NCBI GenBank assembly: GCA_013399305.1
Contig: VXAI01000275.1
Coordinates: forward strand, 790,584-854,583
DNA length: 64,000 nucleotides
Direction of reading: 5' to 3'
From: Rostratula benghalensis
Taxonomy: Eukaryota > Chordata > Aves > Charadriiformes > Rostratulidae
Notes under the pieces: model-generated
Told to the model about the DNA's origin: nothing
The model's input: only the letters and a program-made list of their open reading frames with translations
Database searches by the model: none
Translations under genes and position numbers: made by a program
Shown: positions 14,001 through 24,700 of the stretch, one piece after another
Position numbering within the stretch: the stretch's first letter is position 1
How the letters are laid out: the number at the start of each line of letters is the position of its first letter

Positions 14001-17000
14001 GTATAAGACCTATCTTATTAGGTTTCTAATTTCAGAATAACTCAACATACCAAAAAACAATGTGTGTTCCTATGTTTAGCACATGTGACTGTCTAATATT
14101 AGAGTGAGCACTGTGACACCTTCAAGATGTAGACACCTGTCTACATGATATTGATGGTGCACACTTGAGATGCGATGTGGGTTCCATCTATAATGTCAAG
14201 GAAAACTTTGGCATTACCTGGTCTTTAGCTGCCTGTGCTCTCACACCAAATTCCCAGATCCCTGCACTGCCTGATTCACCCTGGAGAAACTCCACACATA
14301 CTAACTTGATCTTACAGGAATACAGGGAATCTGAACTGCACTGTAGGCAAGCTGTGGAAGACAAGAAAATGCCTGCCCACCACCACCAATGCAAAGCTGA
14401 CTTATGAACAGGGCAGATGTTGTCTAGTTTGGCTTCTAAGCACTCATATGCAATAGTACTGAGAAGAATTGAGATTATTCCAAAATGATACATCTGCCCT
14501 TGAAGATGGCTCTCCCCAGTTATCCCTTAAAAACCAGTTACACCTAACAATCAACCATGGCTTAAACACTCTGGCCTTTTGCCAGGGCCCTACCCACTCC
14601 CTTGTGTGCCAGGGTATGGAACCAAATAACTAGAAGCTCCTTCAAAGTCAACCTCAGAAAAGTGGAACCAACACAATTGTCTGATGGCATTTTCCCCTCT
14701 CTGGCCAGTGGTATCTGGAAAATATTCACCTAGTAGCCTCTGCAGCCCAACTGTGACATGGCAAAAGAACACTGGTAAACAAACCTGGTCCACTATAACT
14801 AGACTAAATAAATGGGGATTTTTGAAAGATGCATTGTGAAGATGTCTGCTCCCCAATTATGCCTGTGTGTGTCTCTCAGGAGTAGTACATTATAGCTGGC
14901 AAAAATGGTGGTCTCTTGGAAAAGGAGCAAAGTAGACATCAATAAAACCTATTGGCTTTATAGACATAATTCATTTTCAATGACAAAATCCAAGTCATTG
15001 ACCTGACTTGGATTGCTGTACTAGACTGCAAGAGAAGAGGAGTGAGCCTCCCTCCATGTAGTACCTTCCATGTGCATGCTCCAATTAGCAGGGAGTGATA
15101 TAATCAGACAAGTTTTCCTTAAGCTTCAGAAGAAAATGGAAGGTTCTCTCTCTTTGCTCGGAATCACTTGATGTCAGTCTAGAGAGGACTAAGTCAGCAG
15201 TTCAGTTTACTTAGGATGAGCATATATCCAATACAGGACCTTTACAGACTTTACCATGTTAGGACCATTCCATGAAACCATCTCAAGGACAAGCTCTAGA
15301 GAAGAAGGTCAAGCATTTGAAATACCTTCTGAACAGAGATGATTCAGACACAGCGGCTATTCTTTTTTTCTGGGATTTCCCCTGTAACATGTAGGATAAC
15401 TATGTTCTTAGTTGCTTGTCCAGTCAGTGGAAATCCCAGACTCTTTGGAGGTTGACCTTGGCAGAGTACAGCAGATTGATAGCAATTCAGCAGCTGTCTC
15501 CTTTTCAGGTGTTAAATCCAGTATACTCCAGAACAGGCCAAAATTCACCGATAGCCAGTATAAATAACTTAGAGTTATTTCATTCAAACAACAGCAATAG
15601 CTTTTGGCTCCTGCTCTTTATGGAATCACATGGTATACACAAACTGTGTGTCACATGACAGAACATCTTCTTTCTTGACTTGAACTTTTCTGAAGTTAGC
15701 CTCCAAGCCAGATTCCTCCCTCATTTGCCATACATTTTGCTATAAGGTGTAGCTAGACAATGGTATGAGTGTACCAGTTCACCCGCTCAGAGCTGCCAGC
15801 AGTCACAAAGGAAGCCTGCAACAAAAAATGAGGGTATGAAGCATCTGCTGGGACAGCCTACCCATAAGCACCATAAGGATTTGTGGGTGGAGTGCCCCGT
15901 TGCACCTTGCTGTGTGCACTTTGCAAGATCTAAGGACATGTAAAGTGAATGGAGAAGCAGCACTCAAGCAGAGCAGAGATCACCTATGAAGAAATGTCAC
16001 AAAGCACCATAGAAATAGCAAGGAAGAATTCACATTTTATACTTCTGCATCTGCAAGGTAGATCCTAAACACCATGCCAACTCTACTCTGCTAGTCTCAT
16101 AGAGTCTTTTTTTAGGACAGTGTTTTGTAATGGAGGTATTGGAGTTCTTACTTCTGGGATCCTAGACTGTTATCTGAAACGTGAATGTTTCAAGGTGCAG
16201 TGAAACTGAAAAGTCAAAAGTCCATATTTGGACTCCAGACCAAAGAGGATTGGGTGAAAAATTTCAAGTGTGTGTTTGGGTCTAACTGTGACTGAAAATA
16301 TGTGCTGTAAGTTAAGATACAAAAGAGGTCAAGCACAATTTCTGGAGGGGATTTTTAATTCAAAAATACAATAAATGTTGTAACTTTTTCCTCTTCTTTC
16401 TGTTGCCCAGGAATGGTGAGCAGCTGGGGATCATCTGTGAGGACAGTAAGTATGACTTCAGACTACAGGAGATTCGGGACATGAAGGAAACCCTCATAAT
16501 CAAACCAGTACGTTCCTCCCCAGGGATGTAGCTGTGGGCAGGCTGGCTGGGAGGTGGTGAGCACCAGAGGTCTGAAAGCACTTAGAGATATTCTGTCCTT
16601 CATTCCACTTCAGGCTGTGACCCATTCATTTCACACAGTTTCCTGGTTCCCCATGTTGCAAGCAGTTGTTTTGCATTCTTTGCTTGTACACCTCTGATGG
16701 TGTGACCTACTGTGTTCCCTAGGGGGATGAGATCCTGGTCGAATGCAACTTTCAGACACTGGATCGATCAGGGATTACTTTTGTGAGTTATTTTTTCTAC
16801 CTGCAAATATTTCACTGCTTTCACAATTTCTTTATCACCATTAAAATCGTTTGGGCAGGCATGTTCCTCCTCCTCAAGCAAATACAGCCCCAGCAAAGAC
16901 TTCTTGTGTCAGATACAATATCACACATGTATATCATAAATAGGCATGCAGCCTATTTATCAGACTAGTCTCAAAGGATGCTTTGATTCTCTGTTTCTAG

Positions 17001-18737
17001 CTGTGAAACAAATACATTATTTTCTTTTTACCATATTTTTACCACACAAGAGTGCTTTCCTGAGGAGAAATCGTCTCCTCATCGTGTCTCTGCAAATCTT
17101 TGAGTCATCTTTGTGTTTTTGCAGGGTGGCCCAAGCACCATGAATGAGATGTGTCTCACATTCCTCTTCTACTACCCCCGTAACAACATCTCCAGTTGTA
17201 TGGGCTACCCTGACATTTTGTACATTGCACATGTACTCAAACAGGAGGCCTCAGAGTAAGTCCCAAGTCAACATGTTTCTGGAGGCAGCAGAAAAAAATG
17301 TAGCTATGAAAAATGGTAAATGGAAAATCACAGAATCACAGAATATCAGGGATTGGAAGGGACCTTGAAAGATCATCTAGTCCAATCCCCCTGCCAGAGC
17401 AGGAACACCTAGATCAGGTCACACAGGTACGCGAGATAATGAAAATGAAACATTGCTGATAAGGAAGAGAGAGCCATGGATCTGGACCTGTCAAGCTGAG
17501 AGTTCCCTTGTTGCAGATATTGACCAACTGTGATACTTCAACAATCTCTTCTCCTTCATTGTTTTTTACCCTTCCTTTCTTTTTCCCTCCTTTGTCATTG
17601 ACTCATCATTTGTCTTCTCCACCTCCCTGTTGCCCCATGTTCTCTCCCAGTGCAGTGGAAGGCATGATGGCCATGGACTTTGTTGACTGGGACAACGAGA
17701 CTGTCAAAATTGCAGAGAAAGCAGCCAAGGAGGCAAATCAAATAGTCATAATTAAAACCATTAATGTAAGTCCCCATTTTGAGCAATTTGTGGCTGGGGA
17801 AATGGAGTCAGCTCTGAGGTGATGAGAGTAAAGCACAGCTGAGAGATAGAGTCAAAACACAAAACCTTGGGTAACACCAGCTGCTCATACCTTATCCATG
17901 GCTATAGGAACTGAAAGGAGTCACTTGAATTATAAAGTCCCACCTCATAGGCTGCAGTTGCAAGAAATTTCCCAAGAAACATTTAGTCATTATTTAACTT
18001 CGAGCTAAAACAGCTAAAAATTCTTCTCCAAAGAGAAAAAACAGTCTTGCATTTTGGTAATATAATAGTGTTGTGAGAGCGATGCCATGGCAGGGCACTT
18101 TTGACAGAATGAGGAATAAAATAGCGCTGAAGGTCCACCAGACATGGTGCATACAAAGGAAGTTAGGATGACTCAGAAAATCCACATACATAGAACATAG
18201 CTTCCTTATCTGACGGTAGTTCAGTGCATCAGTCTAGCACCTACTAATCTTAGAGGTAAATTAGGGAAAAATCTTAAACTGAAAAAGGATCAAAATTCCA
18301 TGTTCTTCTTTCTCGGAGAGCTTCTCTGCTGTCAGAGGGCAGCTCCGTGTTGTGACTGTCTCTGAGATGGCTCGTTATGCATCTGGGCAGCAAGAAAACT
18401 GGCTAAAATGCATGCAAAACTTGCAGTATTGTGCCAGTGTATTGTGGCTCCCAGCAATCACATACTTTTATTTTTTCCTCTTTCCTTCCACCACCAGGAA
18501 TTCCAGAGAAATGAGACTGGTCGAATCAGAGATATCTGTATTCCAGAGCAAGCTGCCTGTCGCAATAATTCTGAATATGTCTCACTGTCACATCCGAGGG
18601 CTGCTGCAAACCTTCATTTGACTGCAGCAGCCACTTCTGCGTCACCAGCCACCAAAGAAACTGCTTTGCTTCCTCTTCTTACTCTCACACCGCTGGTGCT
18701 TTCTTGGTTTATCATGGCCTCTGAATATAGGAAGTGA
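2092..18737 (+). CDS. MOXD2: DBH-like copper monooxygenase, MOXD2
   Basis: Thirteen exons join into one open frame of 615 codons plus stop: 2092-2373, 5666-5812, 7368-7529, 8682-8765, 9866-10033, 10599-10701, 11413-11579, 13325-13416, 16411-16507, 16723-16782, 17125-17255, 17651-17765, 18498-18737. All junctions are GT-AG and in phase. The length matches human MOXD1 (613 residues). Order: signal peptide (about residues 7-22, ending CFCSA), DOMON domain (about 32-143), then two copper type II monooxygenase domains. Copper ligands visible: H239-H240 in LVHHIL, H307 in LEIHY, H388 and H390 in LLHTHL, M463 in NEMCL. These enzymes hydroxylate small substrates in the secretory pathway using ascorbate and O2; the substrate here is unknown. 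A hydrophobic stretch near the C terminus (ALLPLLTLTPLVLSWFIMA) suggests a membrane or GPI anchor. Similarity to human MOXD1 is moderate, lower than expected for a bird MOXD1, and lectin neighbours fit the MOXD2 neighbourhood; MOXD1 is the alternative. ATG 2092 has A at -3 and G at +4; 2089 and 2110 are in-frame alternatives. Confidence 0.9.
3073..3073. other. Single N in assembly after C run
   Basis: One ambiguous base follows a run of C in MOXD2 intron 1. It probably marks an unresolved homopolymer length. Confidence 0.95.
4873..4968. repeat. (CTCTT)n pentanucleotide microsatellite ending in N
   Basis: About 19 uninterrupted copies of CTCTT occupy MOXD2 intron 1 and end at a single N (4968) followed by an A run. 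The array is pure pyrimidine on the plus strand. The N suggests the true length was not resolved. Confidence 0.95.
5493..5637. repeat. Poly-C and (CTCCT)n pyrimidine tract before MOXD2 exon 2
   Basis: A long C run gives way to mixed C/T and then about 16 copies of CTCCT, almost all pyrimidine over 145 bases. It ends 28 bases before MOXD2 exon 2 (5666). A short unique stretch containing a possible branch point (TTCAC near 5645) and the CAG acceptor separates the two. Confidence 0.95.
17326..17430 (-). mobile_element. CR1 LINE 3' end, in MOXD2 intron 11
   Basis: On the plus strand this begins with tandem CACAGAAT-type octamers, then GGAAGGGACC and ATCTAGTCCAA. This is the reverse complement of the CR1 3' end and its ATTCTGTG tail. 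It is a short, 5'-truncated copy lying wholly within the intron. Confidence 0.85.
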
Positions 18738-19584
18738 GGGACAGAATACTAGAAGAGATCATTGGCCTGCTGAAGAAATCTCTGTAATTACCACCTGTTA
18801 GCAGGGTATTCTAGATCTGATGGCCTTGAACACAAGGTGATACTTACATAATAGAAAACTGTAGCATTTGTTCTTAAATTTTCATTAAAAATACTTTCTG
18901 TTACATTTTGTTATAAAGCAGAAATGCAATGTACTATGATACAGTAAAGAGAAGAATGCAGTCAACTCCGCGGTAGCTCCTGATTAATTATTAAATCCAG
19001 AGCTTTCCTAGATGGATTATTATATATATTGGCTTACTGGCATTTCAGTAATTGTTACTGAGTCACAAGTGATCTACCTACTCGTACTTAGGTCAGTATA
19101 GGGACCTAGTCTGCATAGTTATTAAGTAATGTGACTGACTCTAAAACTAGTATCCATCAATGACAGCATGGCAGGGGATTTACCTGCTGATTGCCAGGTA
19201 ATAATGAGGCAATGACTTGGTGTTTATTGAAAAATAGACCTTATTCTCTGTTATGTAACAAATCTATTAATTCCAATATTACAAAAGCTGAACGATTTGC
19301 TGTTATCTTTTTTTTTTCCAATACATACATGAGAATTAGAAGTGCAAGTCTGATGATAGCTATGTTCTTCATCATCATACTGACTCTTCCAAGTGTCAGA
19401 TTTCATACCAGTGCTTTTCTACAAATTCTGTCCCTACATTCCCAAGGAAGGGTCTCTGCTTATTTTGACAATGATTAGTATATCAGATAAAAAATATACT
19501 CAGACTTTAAAAGTAAGCATTCCAAAATAGTGATCAGGAGGGTTACTAACCATGCAGAGTGGATTCTTTCCTCACTGGCAAGAG
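18738..19584. other. 3' UTR of MOXD2 and intergenic sequence
   Basis: After the MOXD2 stop there is a candidate ATTAAA poly(A) signal at 18884-18889. Nothing else recognisable follows before the CR1 element. Confidence 0.45.
18884..18889 (+). terminator. Candidate MOXD2 poly(A) signal (ATTAAA)
   Basis: ATTAAA lies about 150 bases after the MOXD2 stop codon, with T-rich sequence downstream. It is the first plausible signal on this strand, but no transcript evidence can be seen. Confidence 0.4.
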
Positions 19585-20840
19585 AATAGTTCCACTTGGA
19601 AGGGACCTACAACAATGTACAACAATCAATTAGTCCAATTCCCTGACTACTTCAGGGGTGACCAAAAGTTAAAGTATATTGTTAAGGATATTGTCTGAGT
19701 GCCTTTTAAACACTGTCAGGGACCGGGCATTCACCACATCGCTCAGAAGCCTGTTCCAGTGTTTGACCACCCTCTTGTGAAAGAAATAGTTCCCAATGTC
19801 CAGTCTAAACCTCCCTTGGCACTGCTTTGAACCATTCCCACATGTCCATCCTGTCACTGGACTCCAGGGTGATCAGTCCCTCCCACTCTAATTCCCCTCC
19901 TCAGAAAGATGAAGAGAGCAATAAGGTCACCCCTTGGCCTCCTTCTCTTCAAAGCAGACAAACCCAGAGTCCTTGGCTGTTCATCATAGGACATGCCTTC
20001 CAGCCCTTCCACCACTTTTGCTGCCCCCTCTGAATGCATTAAAGGACTTTAACATCCTTCTGGTATGGTGGGACCATGTGCTGGTTTTGGCTGGGGTAAA
20101 ATTAATCCTCTTCATAGTAGCTTGTACGGTGCTGTGTTTTGGATTTGTGCTCAAAACACTGTAGATAATACAGGGATGTTTAGTTACTGTCACTGCTGAG
20201 CAGTGCATACACAGCATCAGGGGCTTTTCTGCTTCTCCCACCACCCCACCAGTGAGTAGGCTAGCGGTGCACAAGAAGGTGAGAGATGACACAGCTGGGA
20301 CAGCTGACCCCAAGTGACAAAAGGGGTATTCCATACCATATAACATCATGCTCAGCACCTAAATCTGGGAGAAGAAGAAAGAGGGTACCTTCAGAATGAT
20401 GACGTTTTGTCTTCCCAAGGAACTGTTACGCATGATGGAACCCTGCTTTAACAGACATGGCTGAACACTTGCCTGCCTATGGGAAGCAGTGAATGAATTC
20501 TCTATTTTGCTTTGCATGAGTGCATGACTTGTGCTTTACCTATGAAACTGTCTTTATCTCAACTCATGAGTTTTCTCACTTTTACTCTTCCAGTTCTCTC
20601 CTCAACCCTCCTGGAGGAGGGAGGGAGGCAGTGGCTGTGTGGGGCTTAGTTGCCAGCTGGTGTTCAAAGACTTCAGGCCCAGAAATGCACACAGTACTCA
20701 AGGTGAGTACTATTTCTAAATACAGTGGGATAATCACCTCTTTTGACCGTCTGGGTTTGCTGTGTTTGATGCACCTGAGGAAGCATTAATATTCAAATGT
20801 GCATTAATAATCAAATGTAATACTCTCTTGGCTGCCACAG
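19585..20840 (-). mobile_element. CR1 LINE fragment, interrupted by an LTR
   Basis: Minus-strand sequence from about 20065 to 19585 encodes the CR1 reverse-transcriptase C terminus (frame 19857-19669 has FRLDIGNYFFHKRVVKHWNR) and then the CR1 3' end. Upstream CR1 sequence resumes at about 20676 (CACACAGTACTCAAGGTGAG on the plus strand) and fades out near 20840. The LTR at 20077-20675 splits the two parts. Stops show it is inactive. The far boundary is approximate. Confidence 0.8.
20077..20675 (+). mobile_element. Solo LTR of ERVL type nested in CR1
   Basis: It starts TGTGCTGGTTTTGGCTGGGG and contains stretches such as GTGCTGTGTTTTGGATTTG and GGTATTCCATACCATAT that I recognise from avian ERVL LTRs. 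It ends in CA at 20674-20675. Flanking hexamers GGACCA (20071-20076) and GGCCCA (20676-20681) look like a target-site duplication with one mismatch. No internal retroviral sequence remains. Confidence 0.75.
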
Positions 20841-21759
20841 CACACTGCTGCCTTATATTGAGCTGCTGTTGACTTGCAGATAAGGCTGGGTTATCAGGCT
20901 TCTCCTGGCAGATTATCTCTGCCTTCAGTGCAAAAACTAAACCTGGCATTTTCACTTGGTAAATGCTGCTAAAGAGCTAGGATATTTCCTCTAAAAATAA
21001 TCCACAAGACAGCATCCACATATTTGCCACCTCCTGTGCTACGAAAACATTAGTCAAGACAAATTAAAAAGCTGGACAGACTAGAGGATTTCTTGTTTAT
21101 AAACTAAACTAACTACTGGCTAATTACTAACCTATTCAGCTTGCTACATTTGAATATTAAGCAGCCTTCCCCATTCCCAAAATGGACTGGACCAATCCCA
21201 CTTTATACATCCCCATTTGCCACTAGTAATTGCCTACATAGGGGAAAAGCATGTTTCTGAGTTGTACAAAACCCACACTCCTCAGGCAGTGTCCTGTTTC
21301 ATCAGAATTAAGTACGTTTCTCTACAGATCAGGGCAAATGTATCATGCTTTCAGACGCCTGCTGCTGAGAGCACTGCCTCTGGACTACACAGGGCTTCTG
21401 CCATGGTGTGCCATGGGTTCACCCGCAGACCTGCACTCTGCTTCCTGGGGCTGACTTCCGAATCTCTGTAGGTTTCTTCTCCTTTCCATTTAACATAATA
21501 CAACTCATCTTTTCCAAAAATACACAATTCTACAAATAGGAGGAAGGAGGGGTGGGTGTCAAGATTTGGAAACTCAAAATACTGTGAATGAAGAAACCAT
21601 TTCCTGACAAAGACGACAACAAGGACACCCCTTCTCATTACGTGTTTCTGCATGGCAGAAAGAGCAAAGAACTTCCTCCTGAAGGTTAGCAGGGGCAGGA
21701 GCAGTCCAGAGTACTATCTTAAAAGCAGCAGCAAGAAGAAAAAAGAAGTGGAGAAAAAA

Positions 21760-24700
21760 ATGTCAGAAAATCTCATTTACGCTGACTTAAGCATGACTGA
21801 AACAACCAGGCCCAGACTACAGAATGTCATTGATGTCCAAGGTAGGTAAATCAGTCTTCACTGAGCTTTCTTTATGTTCTTCAGCCTCCCTCCCGTATCT
21901 TTTGAGAGTGCCATGTGTTAAAGAAATTTCTTTGCCCTGGCCTTCCCCTAGCAGGGTCTCAGGCACTAATGCTCTCCCCCAGGGAGAATATATTGGAGTG
22001 GTATAGCAGCAAGGACCACTTGAGCTGTGTGTCTGCGGAGAGGGACCAGAACAAAGACTGGACAATTACATGTTTACAATCTATGCATCCACCATTTACA
22101 CACTTTTCACATGACTTGCAGTCACCCCTTGGTCCAATATTAATTTGTGGTCTGGGATCTTCATATTCCTCCTTGGATTCTTTCTCTGTCTCCAGGCGGG
22201 CCATTAACTGCTCATATCTTGTAGGATTGCAGCATCTGATTATGGTACTAGCTTCCTTATCTCCTGATTATCTCCAACATTTGAAAGTTTCTCTGCTTAT
22301 GACTTTCTTGAAAACCCCTATCAACAAGAATGCACTTAAACTCATAAAGACATTAACTCTGTATGGTGACAGAAAGAAAGGGGTTCAGTGCTGTACATCA
22401 GGATCACTTTGAACTTTTTGTAAAACTGCAACATCATATTTCTACCCACTTTTTATGTGTCCCTGCCCTTACGTCCTTCCCCGTATGCTTTCTTTCACAC
22501 TCATTTGTATTTATTATCTGCAGATGTTAGAAGATTTTTCACTTTTCTCACCATCTTATCATTAACTAGTTACCCCTTCAAGTTTAGCATGATCTGCAGT
22601 CTGTAAGAATGCCTTGATGTTGTAACCATTCTCAACAGTCACATGGATGTGAATTGAGTAAGACAAAGAGACAAGTGTAGAAATTTTTCTCTGCTTCTGT
22701 TTAGATTTAAAAAGTGTGTGCATGTGCCTGTGTCTCCTCTGTTATTGCCTGCCCTGAAGACAAACCAGATGTATTACTGCCTGTAACAAGTCCTATAGCA
22801 AGGTGTGACTGCAACAGACAAAAATATTATTCAGGCTTAGACAAACAGTCACATAAATCAGTTGCTGTCATGTATTTACTATTTCACATAATTTCAGTCA
22901 TTTTTGTTCTGTTTAAGTTGTTTCTCAACTTCCTCTTCTGTTATTTTTGCCTGATTTTAGGTTGTACATATGCAGAAGTGAAAGTACAATCCCAAGATAC
23001 AAATGGTCCAGATAGCTACACAACGACTGGTAAGTTTTTCGCTGTCTGCTAAATTGATAAGAATTTAAATTAGGAGAGGAGAGGAGAGGAGAGGAGAGGA
23101 GAGGAGAGGAGAGGAGAGGAGAGGAGAGGAGAGGAGAGGAGAGGAGAGGAGAGGAGAGGAGAGGAGAGGAGAGGAGAGGAGAGGAGAGGAGAGGAGAGGA
23201 GAGGAGAGGAGAGGAGGCCGTTCTTTATTTTCCAATAATGCAGTCATACAAAGCTATATGGGAGACAGGAAGATACAGCTATGGGATTTATACAGACAAA
23301 GCAGGTAGTTGATGGAGATGTTATAGATGGCGAAATGCTTGCTGTCTTCTCTGGTATAAGAATACATGAATATTCTGGGCCAGACCAAGGAATCACCTAG
23401 CCCAGCCTACTGTCTCCAACAGCAGGCATAAGTGAACAACTACAGATTAATAAGAAGAGGACAGGCATACATGATACCCTAATATCATATATATCATATA
23501 TGATACATACAAACTTGCCCAATCTCCCCTTGGTTCTATACACAGCACTGATTTCTGTAACATCACTTGATAAGGGCATCCACAGTTCTTTTTAACAACA
23601 CACAAAGAACCAGTTGCGTTTTTAAACTCTGAACTGGCCTCCTGTTAGTTTCAGCTAATGATCCCTGAAAGGGACAAGAAGAAGACAAACCCTATCCAAA
23701 TTCTCCATGACTGTCAGGATTTTACATAACTTGGACATAGCTTCTTCTTGTCATCTCTTTTCCATACTGTAGAGCTGCTTCCCTTCTCAGAAAGTTTTCC
23801 TATATGCCTTCTGAAATAAAGGTGATAGAACTGCACGCACCATCAAAGGCACAGGCAAATCATGGATTTATAAAAACATGCATGGAGAAAAGGTCCCTGA
23901 CTGATTTTTGTTCATTTTTCTTTTGAATAATTCTTAAAGTGTGAAGTTTTAGAGACTTCATGCTAGTAGGTATTCAAACCCTGAGAGCACCCTGCTCTAG
24001 CTGACGCTGCTTGAGCAGAGAAGTTGGACTAGGTGATCTGGAAAGGTCAGAAAACCAAAATGACTCTGTGACTGTGTGGTCAGAACAACACATCTGAAGT
24101 TCATAGACTTCCTCTAGATTTTTTAATTTTATTTTATTTCACATTAGATCTGTTATCCTCTAGTCCCTGGGTGCAAAGATAGTTTTAAGAGTGGGATGAC
24201 AAAAGGGCATTACTAATTCAGCTGTCTCACACATAGTGTCTCTTGGAATTTGTTAGTATGCCCATTTTTTTTATTTGGACCAGAAGACTTACAATTCACA
24301 TGGATCCTCACAAGGAACTGCCCTGAAATGGAAGTTCTATGCAGTTTTTATTCAGTCAACCCTGATACAAGGGATTCATTCAGCTTCTGTACAATGACCT
24401 TATATTCTGAATGCTTCCTGGATTACCTTCCATCCGCTGGCCTACAGGTCTCCAGAAATATACCTTCTCTTGATGTGTTTGAAGACATAACATCTTTGAA
24501 ACATGTGTTTAAAAACATTTGTTTGAAGTCTTTTCATTCTCAAGTCCTTTTCTGTCTAATTGGTTTTCTTATACATAATCTTTCATCTCAGAAGGTTTGC
24601 AATACTTTCTATTTTACTCATTTAATGTCTACAGCTATGGACAGTAAACAACCTGCTTTGAATAGCTGTGCCAACTTCCTTTTGCCTGTTCCCAGGTCAT

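Noticed and set aside
2092..18737. Assignment of the monooxygenase to MOXD1 or DBH
   Set aside because: DBH is excluded by the overall MOXD-like sequence and C-terminal hydrophobic segment. MOXD1 is less likely because similarity to human MOXD1 is only moderate and the lectin neighbours fit the MOXD2 neighbourhood, but a tree would settle it.
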